Assembly: GCF_002294725.1 (NCBI RefSeq)
Contig: NZ_NSFT01000003.1
Coordinates: forward strand, 1-64,000
Length of the DNA stretch: 64,000 nucleotides
DNA from: Mesorhizobium sp. WSM4313
Lineage (GTDB): Bacteria > Pseudomonadota > Alphaproteobacteria > Rhizobiales > Rhizobiaceae
Direction of reading: 5' to 3'
Shown here: piece by piece, positions 39,806 to 48,313 of the stretch
How the letters are laid out: every line of letters begins with the position of its first letter
How positions within the stretch are numbered: the stretch's first letter is position 1
Notes under the pieces: generated by a model
The model's input: only the letters and a program-made list of their open reading frames with translations
Told to the model about the DNA's origin: nothing
Databases searched by the model: none
Position numbers and translations under genes: made by a program

Positions 39806-40994
39806 AGCGATCGATCTCGCCGAACACGATGTCGAGCGAGCCGATGATCGCCGCGACATCGGCCACCATGTGCCCGCGCGACAGGAAATCCATCGCCTGG
39901 AGATGGGCGAAGGATGGCGCGCGTATCTTGCAGCGGTAGGGAACGTTGCTGCCGTCCGAGACCAGATAGACGCCGAACTCGCCTTTCGGCGCCTCGACAG
40001 CGGCATAGACCTCTCCGGGCGGCACGCGGTGGCCTTCGGTATAAAGCTTGAAATGATGGATGGTCGCTTCCATCGAGCGCTTCATGGTGGCGCGCGACGG
40101 AGGCGTGATCTTCTGGTTGGGCACCGCGACCGGGCCCCGGCCATCGGATGAGCGCAGCTTTTCCAGGCACTGCCGCATGATCCGCACCGACTGGCGCATC
40201 TCTTCCATGCGCACCAGATAGCGATCGTAACAGTCGCCGTGCTTGCCTATGGGGATATCGAAATCCATTTCGGGATAGCATTCATAGGGCTGCGCCTTGC
40301 GCAGATCCCAGGCGGCGCCCGAGCCGCGCACCATGGGGCCGGAGAAGCCCATGCCCCAGGCGTCGTCGAGCGAGATCACGCCGACGTCGACATTGCGCTG
40401 CTTGAAGATGCGGTTGTCGGTGAGCAGGCCCTCGAGATTGTCGCAGACCTTCAGGAACGGATCGCAGAAATCCCAGATGTCGTCGAGCAGCTTTTCCGGC
40501 AGGTCCTGGTGGACGCCGCCGACGCGGAAATAGTTCGCGTGCATACGCGCGCCTGAGGCGCGTTCATAAAACACCATCAGCTTCTCGCGTTCGGCGAAAC
40601 CCCATAGCGGCGGCGTCAGGGCGCCGATATCCATGGCCTGCGTGGTGACGTTGAGAAGATGCGACAAGAGCCGCCCGATCTCGCAAAACAGCACGCGGAT
40701 CAGTTGGCCGCGCCGGGGAACGGACAGCTCGAGCAGCTTTTCGGCGGCAAGGCAGAAGGCATGCTCCTGGTTCATCGGCGCGACGTAGTCGAGTCGATCG
40801 AAATAAGGCAGGGCCTGCAGATAGTTCTTGTATTCGATCAGCTTCTCGGTGCCGCGATGGAGCAGGCCGATATGCGGATCGGCGCGGTCGACGATCTCGC
40901 CGTCCAGTTCCAGCACCAGCCTGAGCACGCCATGCGCCGACGGGTGCTGCGGCCCGAAGTTGAGCATGAAGTTGCGGACCGCGGCTTCGGTCAT
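39804..40994 (-). CDS. nuoD: NADH-quinone oxidoreductase subunit D, solitary copy
   Basis: A 396-residue 49-kDa-type subunit of respiratory complex I, normally encoded within the nuo operon. Family segments are intact: [21 protein letters not shown] (quinone-site His in HPSAHG), [13 protein letters not shown] with the quinone-site Tyr, [21 protein letters not shown], and the C-terminal DIVFGEIDR. No other nuo gene lies within 20 kb on either side in this window. The genome must have a main nuo operon elsewhere, so this is probably an extra copy or a relocated gene. Neighbours are unrelated small genes. The sequence appears under constraint, with no frameshift. Confidence 0.95.
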   Translation of the reverse strand: MTEAAVRNFMLNFGPQHPSAHGVLRLVLELDGEIVDRADPHIGLLHRGTEKLIEYKNYLQALPYFDRLDYVAPMNQEHAFCLAAEKLLELSVPRRGQLIRVLFCEIGRLLSHLLNVTTQAMDIGALTPPLWGFAEREKLMVFYERASGARMHANYFRVGGVHQDLPEKLLDDIWDFCDPFLKVCDNLEGLLTDNRIFKQRNVDVGVISLDDAWGMGFSGPMVRGSGAAWDLRKAQPYECYPEMDFDIPIGKHGDCYDRYLVRMEEMRQSVRIMRQCLEKLRSSDGRGPVAVPNQKITPPSRATMKRSMEATIHHFKLYTEGHRVPPGEVYAAVEAPKGEFGVYLVSDGSNVPYRCKIRAPSFAHLQAMDFLSRGHMVADVAAIIGSLDIVFGEIDR

Positions 40995-41073
40995 GACAGC
41001 CTCCGCAAGAGTGAGGATCGAAGGCGAACCGCAGCCCGTCGGCCGCCGTTCGGCTGCGTCATGCCCCCAAAGG

Positions 41074-41469
41074 TCAGGCCGTCGTCTGGATGATCAGCGT
41101 CAGCGTGCCGTCACCGTCGATGTTGGCGGCAACGACCTGCGAGGAATTCAGTCCGTTCGCATGCAGAACCGACGTCGCCTCGGGCGAGGCGTCGACCGAG
41201 TTCTGCAGCTTGGCCAGTTCCTTGGCGGTCGTCCTGGTGACTATGGCTTCGGCCTGCGCCTTCACTTCCGAGGGCAGGTCCTCCATCGCCACCACGACGA
41301 TGTTGGTGACGTTCTGGGCGGCATCGTCCTGGCCGGGCTGCGGCTGGCCGGGGATGGGTTCCTGGGCAGGGGGCGTCGCTTGCGGCGGCTGCGGATCGGC
41401 GCGTTGAGCGGAAGCGGGCTGCGCCAATGCCATTGCCGACAGCGTCAGGACCATCGTCAACATGCGCAT
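41074..41469 (-). CDS. Hypothetical secreted protein, 131 residues
   Basis: The protein starts [21 protein letters not shown], a signal peptide with likely cleavage after ASA near residue 21. A Pro/Gln-rich linker (about 24-48, [20 protein letters not shown]) leads into a small mixed domain ending [14 protein letters not shown]. The ATG has GGAAAGGAAAG upstream. I do not recognise the family. It would act in the periplasm. It is in the same direction as nuoD but 79 bases before it, so co-transcription is possible though without functional logic. Confidence 0.6.
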   Translation of the reverse strand: MRMLTMVLTLSAMALAQPASAQRADPQPPQATPPAQEPIPGQPQPGQDDAAQNVTNIVVVAMEDLPSEVKAQAEAIVTRTTAKELAKLQNSVDASPEATSVLHANGLNSSQVVAANIDGDGTLTLIIQTTA

Positions 41470-41552
41470 CGTCTTTCCTTTCCATCTGGAAAATCTGACG
41501 ACACAACCCTGGCGCCCGGCGATGGTTCCCGGATAATCGCCGGCGCGGCTGC

Positions 41553-42164
41553 TTAAAGAGCCCGCATTGTCCGCAACGTCACCGAATAGCGATGGCGTTC
41601 GACTGGCGGAATGCTGTGCTCCCACTCGTGCCTGGCCGGGCCTGCCATGAGGTAGAGCGATCTGGGCTCGACCTTGATCGTTTCACGGTCCCACGCCGCG
41701 CCGTTCTTGCGGCGCAGCCGGAAGCTGCAGGACGCCAGCAGGGAAACGCCGGCGACCAGCTCGAAATGCGGCTTGTCCCGATGCCAGCCTATGCCCGCGC
41801 CCGGGCGATATTCGTTGATCAGCACTTGCGCGAACTCTGTTGCGGGGATGCACGCAAAAGCGGCGACCTTGGCGCGAAGCGGCAGCAGGAAGTCCGGTAT
41901 GGGCGGCGCTTCCACGACCTGGCGGCGTTCGTAATCGTAGCGCAAGCCGAAGCCGACGACCTGCCTGTTGGCAAGATGGCCGTGGAAATCGAACGGCTTG
42001 AAGGGCAGGCCCCGGATATGACGGACCAGCTCGTGCTCTTCGTCGCGGGCAATCAGATCCGGCTGGTAGGAGAAGCCCACGGGCATGGGCGGCTGGCTTG
42101 CAGGCCCACCGAACAGATCGCCCTGGAAAGCGTCGCCGGCAGCTCGGTTTTTCAATGATGTCAT
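41553..42164 (-). CDS. alkB: AlkB-like 2OG-Fe(II) dioxygenase
   Basis: A 203-residue protein of the AlkB family, which uses iron and 2-oxoglutarate to demethylate alkylated nucleic acid bases. The iron ligands are His and Asp in GWHRDKPHF (about residues 128-136) and His in RHEWEHSI (about 178-185), followed by RHRYSVTLR, the RxxxxxR segment that binds 2-oxoglutarate. The N-terminus (SYQPDLIARDEEHELVRHI) is usual for the family. The start MTSLKNRAAG is preferred over a longer reading; both are possible. It is monocistronic, divergent from the KTSC-domain gene. Confidence 0.88.
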   Translation of the reverse strand: MTSLKNRAAGDAFQGDLFGGPASQPPMPVGFSYQPDLIARDEEHELVRHIRGLPFKPFDFHGHLANRQVVGFGLRYDYERRQVVEAPPIPDFLLPLRAKVAAFACIPATEFAQVLINEYRPGAGIGWHRDKPHFELVAGVSLLASCSFRLRRKNGAAWDRETIKVEPRSLYLMAGPARHEWEHSIPPVERHRYSVTLRTMRAL

Positions 42165-42259
42165 GCGGCTCAGATAGGCAATCGGGCCCCTTGTGCAAGC
42201 CGGCACGGCGGAACCTCGCGGCGCACGAAGAATTAAGCGTTAGAAGTAGGAGACGGCAC

Positions 42260-42490
42260 ATGCCTTCCACCGCGATCCGTACTATCCATTACGATCCGTC
42301 GAGGCGGGTACTCTCGGTATGGTTCGTCCCGACCGGCAAACGCTATGACTATGAGGACGTAGGACCCGAGGTCTACACGGCTTTCAAGGCGGCCTTCTCA
42401 AAAGGGCAGTTCTTCAACGAATTCGTTCGCGACCGTTTCAGATATCACCTGGTCGAGCATGAAGACTCGGCCTGCTCCGAAAAAATATAG
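42260..42490 (+). CDS. KTSC-domain small protein
   Basis: A 76-residue protein that consists of a KTSC domain: AIRTIHYDPSRRVLSVWF, GKRYDYEDVGPEVYTAFKAA and SKGQFFNEFVRDRFRY. KTSC domains occur alone or on lysyl-tRNA synthetase-like proteins and may bind nucleic acid, but their role is not settled. The ATG has GTAGGAG eight bases upstream. It ends 19 bases before the tRNA-Ser gene on the opposite strand. Confidence 0.8.
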   Translation: MPSTAIRTIHYDPSRRVLSVWFVPTGKRYDYEDVGPEVYTAFKAAFSKGQFFNEFVRDRFRYHLVEHEDSACSEKI

Positions 42491-42508
42491 AAATCAATGA
42501 AGTTAAAA

Positions 42509-42598
42509 TGGCGGAGAGAGCGGGATTCGAACCCGCGTTACGGTTTCCCGTAAACACACTTTCCAGGCGTGCGCCTTCAACCACTCGGCCACCTCTCC
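42509..42598 (-). tRNA. tRNA-Ser (anticodon GGA)
   Basis: A 90-base class II tRNA with encoded CCA. The acceptor stem is GGAGAGG with TCTCTCC (one G-U), the D arm contains GCCGAGTGG, the anticodon stem CACGC/GTGTG carries loop CTGGAAA (anticodon GGA), a long variable arm follows (TTTACGGGAAACCGTAA) and the T arm is GCGGGTTCGAATCCCGC. It reads UCC/UCU serine codons. No integrase gene or duplicated 3' end is seen next to it. Confidence 0.97.
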
Positions 42599-43050
42599 GT
42601 CTTGGCATCTCGCGTCGGCCGGTTTTGCCGCGCGGGTTGGGGAGATGCTCCCATGGGAAGTCCTCAACGGATATCTGGTGTGCCCTCAACCGGCAGGCAA
42701 CCCTTCCCGGCACCGCTAGCCGTCTAGGCAAACAGGCGCGGGGCTCATCTAGTCGATCCTAAAGCGAATGCCAAGCCATATTGGCATTGCCGCGGCTTTT
42801 GCCGTGTATGGGCGCAAAGGCGGGTCCAGGGGGCGATGCGTTCGAATGATGTGCACAGGCCGATGGCGGCGCGCCGGCGACGCTTGACTTCGCCTCCGCC
42901 CGGCTGTCGACTGCGCCAATCTTGTTTTCATGCAGTCCCGGTGGACGGTTGCGAGCTTTCCCTGGAATTGCCGGTTCGGTTTTGCAGTTCCCGCCGGAAG
43001 TCGCCAGGCGGCTTTCCCGGAATTGCCTGGGCGAGGGGCATCGTCCCGAC
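42599..43050. other. Intergenic region with a diverged repeat
   Basis: No convincing gene in 452 bases between tRNA-Ser and the DUF2569-like gene. About 42955-43035 looks like a decayed GCAATTCC-type element (CTGGAATTGCCGG, then CCGCCGGAAG and TTTCCCGGAATTGCC). The tRNA promoter should lie just above 42600 on the minus strand. Confidence 0.4.
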
Positions 43051-43752
43051 ATGGCATCGATCGACCAGCAACCCGCGGGGCGGCCGGACGGCGGGCTTTC
43101 CCTCATCCCGGTGGCGTGGCTCGTCATCGTCATGGGGTTGTCGGCCTACGGGCTGATCTCCTCCTGGCGGCTGATCGGCGACTTCAGCCTGCCCGACAGC
43201 GTGTTCTTCCTAGTATATGGCGGCCTTAGCGGCGGCGTCATCACCATCCTGTGGGGGCTGTACCTGCTTGGCCTTGCCTTCAACCGGTCGGCTCGCTTCC
43301 CGCGCCATTACACGATCTGGCAGATCGCCATCATCATCTGGCTCCTGGTGCGCCAGGCCTATGTGTTGCTCGTGTCCGACTTCGTCTTCTCGGCCGAGGC
43401 GCTGGGCTTCACCGTCGCCGAGATCGCCATCGGCCTACTTTGCATTTACCTGCTGCGCAACGGGGCCGGCGCCGAGACGATCTACGCCAATCCGGAGACC
43501 GAGCGGCCGCCGGTCTTCGTCTCGATCCTTGCCGCGCTGCTCGGCATCATCCTTGGCGGCGCGATCGGCGCCTGCGCCGGTTTCTTCGCCGGTTCGTTGA
43601 TAGCGGACCTGACGCATATGAGCTGTTTCGAGGGCGCCTGCGGATTTTTCGCGGCTTTTGTCGGCCTGGGCGGCCTGATCGTCGGCGCGGTCGCCGGCGG
43701 CATTTTCGCCATCTGGCGGGTGAACCGGCGCAAGCCTGCGCGGGCTCGCTAA
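43051..43752 (+). CDS. Polytopic membrane protein, DUF2569-like
   Basis: A 233-residue membrane protein with about six hydrophobic segments. The first four (from GGLSLIPVAWLVIVMGL to IAIGLLCIYLLRNG, about residues 15-145) resemble DUF2569 proteins in spacing and in the GG-L-IP start. The last two (about 160-222) are Gly/Ala-rich, GIILGGAIGACAGFFAG and GGLIVGAVAGGIFAIW, of the type seen in channel-like helix pairs. The ATG of MASIDQQPA is chosen; a longer in-frame reading upstream lies in the decayed repeat. Function unknown. Confidence 0.65.
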   Translation: MASIDQQPAGRPDGGLSLIPVAWLVIVMGLSAYGLISSWRLIGDFSLPDSVFFLVYGGLSGGVITILWGLYLLGLAFNRSARFPRHYTIWQIAIIIWLLVRQAYVLLVSDFVFSAEALGFTVAEIAIGLLCIYLLRNGAGAETIYANPETERPPVFVSILAALLGIILGGAIGACAGFFAGSLIADLTHMSCFEGACGFFAAFVGLGGLIVGAVAGGIFAIWRVNRRKPARAR

Positions 43753-43836
43753 TTTCACGGGTCGCGATTGCGCGGGAACCACGCAGGCTCTATGTCGATT
43801 GCGGGGCAGGCGGGAGCGTTCCCGGGGAGAGCGTCG

Positions 43837-44163
43837 ATGTTGCGTTTCATCTTTCGGCTGGCAGCCATGGTTGCGCTGTCGATCTCGGTGATCATGGCGG
43901 TGATCGATACGACACGCTCGGTCGCAGCCTCCTCGCTGGTGATGACGCCGCTCAATGCAAGCTGGCTCGCGGTCTCGCCCGATACCCGTGCGGCCTTCGA
44001 GACTTTCGTGCGCACCAAGGCAAGCCCGCTGGTCTGGGACGGCGCCGTCGCATGGGTGCTCGCACAACCAGGTTTTGCTGTTTTCGCGGTGCTGGCCTTC
44101 CTGCTCTACGCCATCGGCTACCGGCGCAAGCGCCGCGGCGCGGAATTCGCCCCAAGTCCCTGA
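43837..44163 (+). CDS. Hypothetical membrane protein, 108 residues
   Basis: The protein starts MLRFIFRLAAMVALSISVIM with GGGGAG nine bases upstream. It has a first membrane helix (about 5-25), a soluble middle (residues 35-75, with TPLNASWLAVSPDTRAAFE) and a second helix (about 78-95) ending in a basic tail YRRKRRGAEF. I recall similar small proteins in Rhizobiales, annotated only as hypothetical. An earlier in-frame ATG would add 23 residues without a ribosome-binding site. It may be co-transcribed with the DUF2569-like gene 84 bases upstream. Confidence 0.6.
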   Translation: MLRFIFRLAAMVALSISVIMAVIDTTRSVAASSLVMTPLNASWLAVSPDTRAAFETFVRTKASPLVWDGAVAWVLAQPGFAVFAVLAFLLYAIGYRRKRRGAEFAPSP

Positions 44164-44236
44164 AGGCTCTTGTTTTGACGCTGTTGCGGACGGACGGCCA
44201 CGGCGAAATCGCCGGTAACCGCTTTTTCCAACAGGT

Positions 44237-44257
44237 CAAAATTCCACGTGAATTTTG
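44237..44257. promoter_or_regulatory. Palindrome upstream of the BMP gene, candidate operator
   Basis: CAAAATTC (44237-44244) and GAATTTTG (44250-44257) are perfect 8-base arms around CACGT, 130 bases before the start codon of the nucleoside-binding protein gene. It stands out as AT-rich in a GC-rich gap. No similar word was found before the nucleoside transporter operon at 46.7 kb. Confidence 0.4.
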
Positions 44258-44387
44258 TTTCGCGCCGTGCCAGATTGACCGCGAGCGGGAGGGGCAAAAC
44301 ACTTCCTGCCTGGCACCGCAAGCCTGCCGGAGAACCGGGCGGGCAGGCGGCGCATAACGGAAAAATAACCGACAGGGTGTGGATCAC

Positions 44388-45377
44388 ATGAAACGTATCG
44401 TTCTCGGCCTTCTGGCCGCAACCGCAATGGTTCTTCCGGCTTTCGCCGCGGATGTCCAGCCGGCCATCCTCTATGATCTGGGCGGCAAGTTCGACAAATC
44501 CTTCAACGAGGCCGCCTATCATGGCGCGGAGAAGTTCAAGGCCGAGACCGGCATCGCCTATGTCGAATTCGAGGTCTCCAACGCCTCGCAGCGCGAGCAG
44601 GCGCTGCGCCGCTTCGCCGAGGACGGCCGCAACCCGATCGTCATGGCCGGCTTTGCCTGGGAGGACGCGCTGAAGAAGGTCGCGGCCGAATATACCGATC
44701 TCAACTTCGCCATCATCGACGATGCCGTCGACCTGCCCAATGTCCGCTCGCTGGTGTTCAAGGAGAATGAAGGCTCCTACCTCGTCGGCATCCTGGCGGC
44801 GATGGCGTCGAAGTCGAAGAAGGTCGGCTTCGTCGGCGGCATGGACATCCCGCTGATCCGCAAGTTCGAATGCGGCTATGTCGGCGGCGCCAAGTCGGCC
44901 GGCGCGACGGACGTCATCCAGAATATGACCGGCGACACGCCGGCCGCATGGAACGACCCGGCCAAGGGCGGCGAGATCGCAAAGACGCAGATCGACCAGG
45001 GCGCCGACGTGGTTTACGCGGCTGCCGGCGGCACCGGCGTCGGCGTGCTCCAGGCGGCGGCGGATGCGGGCAAGCTCGGCATCGGCGTCGATTCCAACCA
45101 GAACGGCCTGCAGCCCGGCAAGGTGCTGACCTCGATGCTGAAGCGCGTCGACGTTGCCGTCTACAATGCCTTCATGGACGGCAAGAACGGCACCTTCAAA
45201 GGCGGCGTCGAAAATCTCGGCCTCAAGGAAGGCGGCGTCGACTACGCCATGGACGACAACAACAAGGCGCTGGTGACCGATGAGATGAAGGCGGCCGTCG
45301 AAAAGGCCAAGGCCGACATCATCTCGGGCAAGGTCCAGGTGCACGACTACACCACCGACAACGCCTGCCCGTATTGA
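44388..45377 (+). CDS. BMP-family nucleoside ABC transporter binding protein
   Basis: A 329-residue periplasmic protein with a signal peptide (MKRIVLGLLAATAMVLPAFA, cut before ADVQPAI) and the PnrA/BmpA fold: ILYDLGGKFDKSFNEAAYHG, PIVMAGFAWEDALKKVA, GFVGGMDIPLIRKFECGY, ADVVYAAAGGTGVG. Relatives bind purine or pyrimidine nucleosides. The matching ATPase and permeases are at 46.8-50.4 kb on the same strand, separated by a terminator and three other genes, so the binding protein has its own promoter. The ATG is preferred over a GTG three codons upstream. Confidence 0.92.
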   Translation: MKRIVLGLLAATAMVLPAFAADVQPAILYDLGGKFDKSFNEAAYHGAEKFKAETGIAYVEFEVSNASQREQALRRFAEDGRNPIVMAGFAWEDALKKVAAEYTDLNFAIIDDAVDLPNVRSLVFKENEGSYLVGILAAMASKSKKVGFVGGMDIPLIRKFECGYVGGAKSAGATDVIQNMTGDTPAAWNDPAKGGEIAKTQIDQGADVVYAAAGGTGVGVLQAAADAGKLGIGVDSNQNGLQPGKVLTSMLKRVDVAVYNAFMDGKNGTFKGGVENLGLKEGGVDYAMDDNNKALVTDEMKAAVEKAKADIISGKVQVHDYTTDNACPY

Positions 45378-45401
45378 TCTGCGGCTGAAGCAAGGTTTGA
45401 A

Positions 45402-45426
45402 CCGCCGGGCCAACGCCCGGCGGTTT
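45402..45426 (+). terminator. Rho-independent terminator after the BMP gene
   Basis: CCGCCGGGC (45402-45410) and GCCCGGCGG (45415-45423) form a 9-base-pair stem with loop CAAC, followed by TTT. It lies 25 bases after the stop codon, and just before the GNAT gene. Confidence 0.8.
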
Positions 45427-45444
45427 CGCGTTGGAGAGGGAACG

Positions 45445-45900
45445 ATGCGGCCGACGATCGAGGCCATGGCTGAAGGCGACGTCGAAGCAATCGCGGGGCT
45501 TCGCCTCGCGGCTTTCTTCGAAGGCACGGACCGGACACTCGACGAGGACATGGCCGGGTTGCGCGGGTTGATCGCCGGCGACGGCTCCGAGGCAGCCTTC
45601 GTTGCGCGCGACCGTGGCCGGCCGATCGGGAGCTGCCTGCTCGTCCGCAGCGAAATCAGTTCGCCGCACGACTTCTCGCCATGGCTGGCCGGGCTGATCG
45701 TCGAGGATGGATATCGCGGCAGCGGCGTTGGCACGGCGCTGGTCAGAACCGTTGAGGCTCATGCTGTCTCGGCCGGTATCGGCAAGCTCTATCTCTACAC
45801 CTGGCAGGCGCGCGGCTTCTACGAGGCGCTTGGATGGACGGCGGTCGAGACCTTCGAGCAGGACGGCGCGCCGATGCTTCTCATGTCGCGTGAGCTATAG
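45445..45900 (+). CDS. GNAT-family N-acetyltransferase
   Basis: A 151-residue acetyltransferase. The acetyl-CoA loop is in VEDGYRGSGVGTALVRTVEAHA (about residues 88-109; the R/Q-x-x-G-x-G/A motif is YRGSGVG). The strand WLAGLIV before it and LYLYTWQARGFYEALGWT after it are typical. The ATG follows GAGAGGG. Its stop overlaps the end of the convergent RskA-like gene by six bases. Substrate unknown. Confidence 0.88.
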   Translation: MRPTIEAMAEGDVEAIAGLRLAAFFEGTDRTLDEDMAGLRGLIAGDGSEAAFVARDRGRPIGSCLLVRSEISSPHDFSPWLAGLIVEDGYRGSGVGTALVRTVEAHAVSAGIGKLYLYTWQARGFYEALGWTAVETFEQDGAPMLLMSREL

Positions 45901-46296
45901 CGTGCCGGCGAGATAGCCGAGCGCAAAGGCGGCCAGCAGGGCAAGCACAATAACAAAGCCAAGCCTGCCGCGCGGATGGAGGCCGACGCGATAGGGCTTG
46001 CGCTCGAGCCGGTGGATCATCGGCGGCGGCGGTTCGGCCTCGGCGGCAATGCCGGCGAGCCGTGCCTGCATCTGCGGCAATTCGGCAAGGCGCTGCGTGA
46101 CCAGCTCCCAGCGATTGTCGCGCCCTTCAGGTGCCGCGGGATCGAAGGCGCGCAAGCGCTCGGCCAGCCGCAGCACCGTGTCGCGAAAGGCGGGATCAAT
46201 CTCGAGGTCGCGCTCGGCGCGGGCGCGTTCCCTGTCGTTCATCAGGCCAAAGACATAATCGCCGGCCCTGGCGACATTGTCGCTTTCACTGGACAT
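45895..46296 (-). CDS. RskA-like anti-sigma fragment with one membrane helix
   Basis: A 133-residue protein whose first 45 residues (DYVFGLMNDRERARAERDLE then PAFRDTVLRLAERL) resemble the N-terminal domain of RskA/anti-sigma-K proteins, which hold ECF sigma factors. A Pro-rich linker (about 85-95) precedes a single membrane helix (about 113-132, LGFVIVLALLAAFALGYLA) right at the C-terminus, so the extracytoplasmic domain of RskA is missing. No sigma-factor gene is nearby. It is 22 bases after slyX and probably co-transcribed with it. The match is by pattern, so both an orphan anti-sigma factor and an unrelated anchored helical protein are possible. Confidence 0.6.
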   Translation of the reverse strand: MSSESDNVARAGDYVFGLMNDRERARAERDLEIDPAFRDTVLRLAERLRAFDPAAPEGRDNRWELVTQRLAELPQMQARLAGIAAEAEPPPPMIHRLERKPYRVGLHPRGRLGFVIVLALLAAFALGYLAGTL

Positions 46297-46318
46297 GGCC
46301 GTCTTTCCCCATGGCTTC

Positions 46319-46528
46319 TCACCAATGCGGCGGCTTGGTCACCGGCACGTCGGAGGCGGTCTGCTCCTCCAATTCCAGGAAACGGTCGGCGAGGGCTGCG
46401 AGCTTGCGCTCCATGCGCTCGATCACCTTCCACTGTTCGGCGATCTGGCCGGACAGTTCCTCGATGGTCTTTTCCTGCTCGGCGGCGCGGATTTCCAACG
46501 CCGTCAGCCGATCGTCAGGCATGGTCAT
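46319..46528 (-). CDS. slyX: SlyX family protein
   Basis: A 69-residue coiled-coil protein: the heptad-rich stretch RLTALEIRAAEQEKTIEEL, QIAEQWKVIERMERKLAALA and the closing TKPPHW (family PPHY/PPHW) define SlyX. The role of SlyX is not known; it is a small cytoplasmic protein first named near slyD. The first ATG has AAGGG ten bases upstream. It leads the RskA-like gene. Confidence 0.88.
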   Translation of the reverse strand: MTMPDDRLTALEIRAAEQEKTIEELSGQIAEQWKVIERMERKLAALADRFLELEEQTASDVPVTKPPHW

Positions 46529-46560
46529 GCAAACCGACCCTTGCGAATGTGAAGCCTCTG

Positions 46561-46650
46561 CCTAAGCAGATATTCGTGGATGCCCGAATATCTGCTTAGG
46601 CCCTGTTGGTTCTCGCAGGTTCTGATCGCAAAACCGTGGACAGTTTTGCG
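46561..46650. repeat. Two strong hairpins in a divergent gap
   Basis: CCTAAGCAGATATTCG (46561-46576) and CGAATATCTGCTTAGG (46585-46600) are perfect 16-base arms around an eight-base loop. A second stem follows: GCAAAAC (about 46628-46634) with GTTTTGC (about 46643-46649). The region lies between slyX (leftward) and the nucleoside transporter operon (rightward, start 46781). I did not find another copy of the first stem in the window. Confidence 0.75.
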
Positions 46651-46780
46651 GAACTTGCTCAGGTTCGAAATTGACAAGGGCGCGGCGATTTGTCGAGAGT
46701 GAACGGCCGATTGGCATAAGCGGGGCATCATGCTAGGCGTTTTGACCAAGCGATAAAAAATAACAGTGGGAACAGGCTGC

Positions 46781-48313
46781 ATGGCGCAAGCCGCAATCGA
46801 GCTCATAGGCATCAACAAGAGCTTTGGCGCAGTGCGCGCCAACCGCGACATCAACCTGGAAGTGGCGCGCGGCACCATCCACGGCATCGTCGGCGAAAAC
46901 GGCGCCGGCAAGTCGACGCTGATGTCGATCCTCTACGGCTTCTACCAGGCCGACAGCGGCGAGATCCACGTCGGCGGCAAGCCGGTGTCGATCAACACCT
47001 CCAACGACGCCATCGCGCTCGGCATCGGCATGGTGCACCAGCACTTCATGCTGGTCGACAATTTCACGGTGCTGGAAAACATCATCCTCGGCGCCGAGAA
47101 CGATGTGCTGCTGAAAAGCAGCATCGCCAAGGCGCGCTCGGAGCTCGACCGGCTGGAGCGCGAGTACGGCCTCGAGGTCGATCCCGACGCCGTCATCGAA
47201 GAGCTGCCGGTCGGCCTGCAGCAGCGTGTCGAAATCCTCAAGGCGCTTTATCGCGGCGCCGAGATCCTGATCCTCGACGAGCCGACGGGAGTGTTGACGC
47301 CGGCCGAGGCCGACCACCTTTTCCGCATCCTCAAGCAATTGAAGGAACAGGGAAAAACGATCGTGCTCATCACGCACAAGCTGCGCGAGATCATGGCCAT
47401 CACCGACACGGTCTCGGTGATGCGCCAAGGCACGATGGTGGCAACCCGGATGACCAAGGAAACCACGGTCGGCGAACTGGCCGAGCTGATGGTCGGCCGG
47501 CGGGTGCTTCTCAGGGTCGAGAAGGGCCAGTCGGAAGCCGGCGCTGTAAAACTCTCGGTCAAGAACCTGACGGTCAAGGATTCGCGCGGCGTCACCATGG
47601 TCGACAATGTCTCTTTCGACGTGCGCGGCGGTGAGATCGTCGGCATCGCCGGCGTGGCCGGCAACGGCCAGTCCGAACTGCTCGAGGCGATTTCCGGCAT
47701 CCGGCATGCGGTTTCCGGCGAGGTGATGCTGGACGGCAAGCCAATCGATCTCACCGGCAAGGCCGATCCCGGCGAATTGCGCGACCGTGGGCTTGCTCAC
47801 GTGCCGGAGGACCGCCACCATGTCGGGCTGGTGCTCGCCTTCGAGGAAAACGAGAATTCGATCCTCGGCTACCACGACGACGAGCGCTATCTGAAGGGGC
47901 CGTTCCTCGACGTCGATGCCATCATGGCCGACGCGAAGGACAAGATCGAGAAATACGACATCCGCCCCGGCAATCCGCGGCTGAAGACGGCGAACTTCTC
48001 CGGTGGCAACCAGCAGAAGATCGTGCTGGCCAGGGAGATGGAGCAGGATCCCGGCGTGCTGATCGTCGGCCAGCCGACGCGCGGCGTCGACGTCGGCGCC
48101 ATCGAATTCATCCATAAGCGGCTGATCGCCATGCGCGACCAGGGCAAGGCCGTGCTGGTGGTATCGGTCGAGCTCGACGAGATCCGCTCGCTGTCCGACC
48201 GCATCCTGGTGATGTTCGCCGGCCGTGTCGTCGGCGAGCGCGGCCCTGACGCGACCGAAGGCGAGCTCGGCCTGCTCATGGCCGGCGTCGAGCACCAGGA
48301 GGCCGCCGAATGA
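46781..48313 (+). CDS. Nucleoside ABC transporter ATP-binding protein
   Basis: A 510-residue protein with two nucleotide-binding domains, of the group that works with BMP-type binding proteins (YufO/NupO/RfuB-like). First half: Walker A GENGAGKST (about residues 38-46), Q-loop GMVHQHFMLVDNFTVLEN, signature region LPVGLQQRVEIL, Walker B ILILDEPTGVL. Second half: GVAGNGQSEL, the signature FSGGNQQKIVLAREM and Walker B-like VLIVGQPTRGVDVG. The ATG at 46781 is preferred; a GTG five codons earlier is possible. It overlaps the first permease by four bases. Confidence 0.93.
   Translation: MAQAAIELIGINKSFGAVRANRDINLEVARGTIHGIVGENGAGKSTLMSILYGFYQADSGEIHVGGKPVSINTSNDAIALGIGMVHQHFMLVDNFTVLENIILGAENDVLLKSSIAKARSELDRLEREYGLEVDPDAVIEELPVGLQQRVEILKALYRGAEILILDEPTGVLTPAEADHLFRILKQLKEQGKTIVLITHKLREIMAITDTVSVMRQGTMVATRMTKETTVGELAELMVGRRVLLRVEKGQSEAGAVKLSVKNLTVKDSRGVTMVDNVSFDVRGGEIVGIAGVAGNGQSELLEAISGIRHAVSGEVMLDGKPIDLTGKADPGELRDRGLAHVPEDRHHVGLVLAFEENENSILGYHDDERYLKGPFLDVDAIMADAKDKIEKYDIRPGNPRLKTANFSGGNQQKIVLAREMEQDPGVLIVGQPTRGVDVGAIEFIHKRLIAMRDQGKAVLVVSVELDEIRSLSDRILVMFAGRVVGERGPDATEGELGLLMAGVEHQEAAE

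Noticed and set aside
42509..42598. Integration site of a genomic island at tRNA-Ser
   Set aside because: There is no integrase gene, no duplicated tRNA 3' end and no change in base composition on either side.
43251..44357. Open frame spanning two membrane-protein genes on the plus strand
   Set aside because: Arg/His/Gly-rich shadow of the DUF2569-like gene and its neighbour, in a different frame, crossing their stop and start codons.
44164..44387. Purine riboswitch before the nucleoside-binding protein
   Set aside because: No three-way junction with the conserved TATA/loop pairs could be found; only a DNA palindrome is present.
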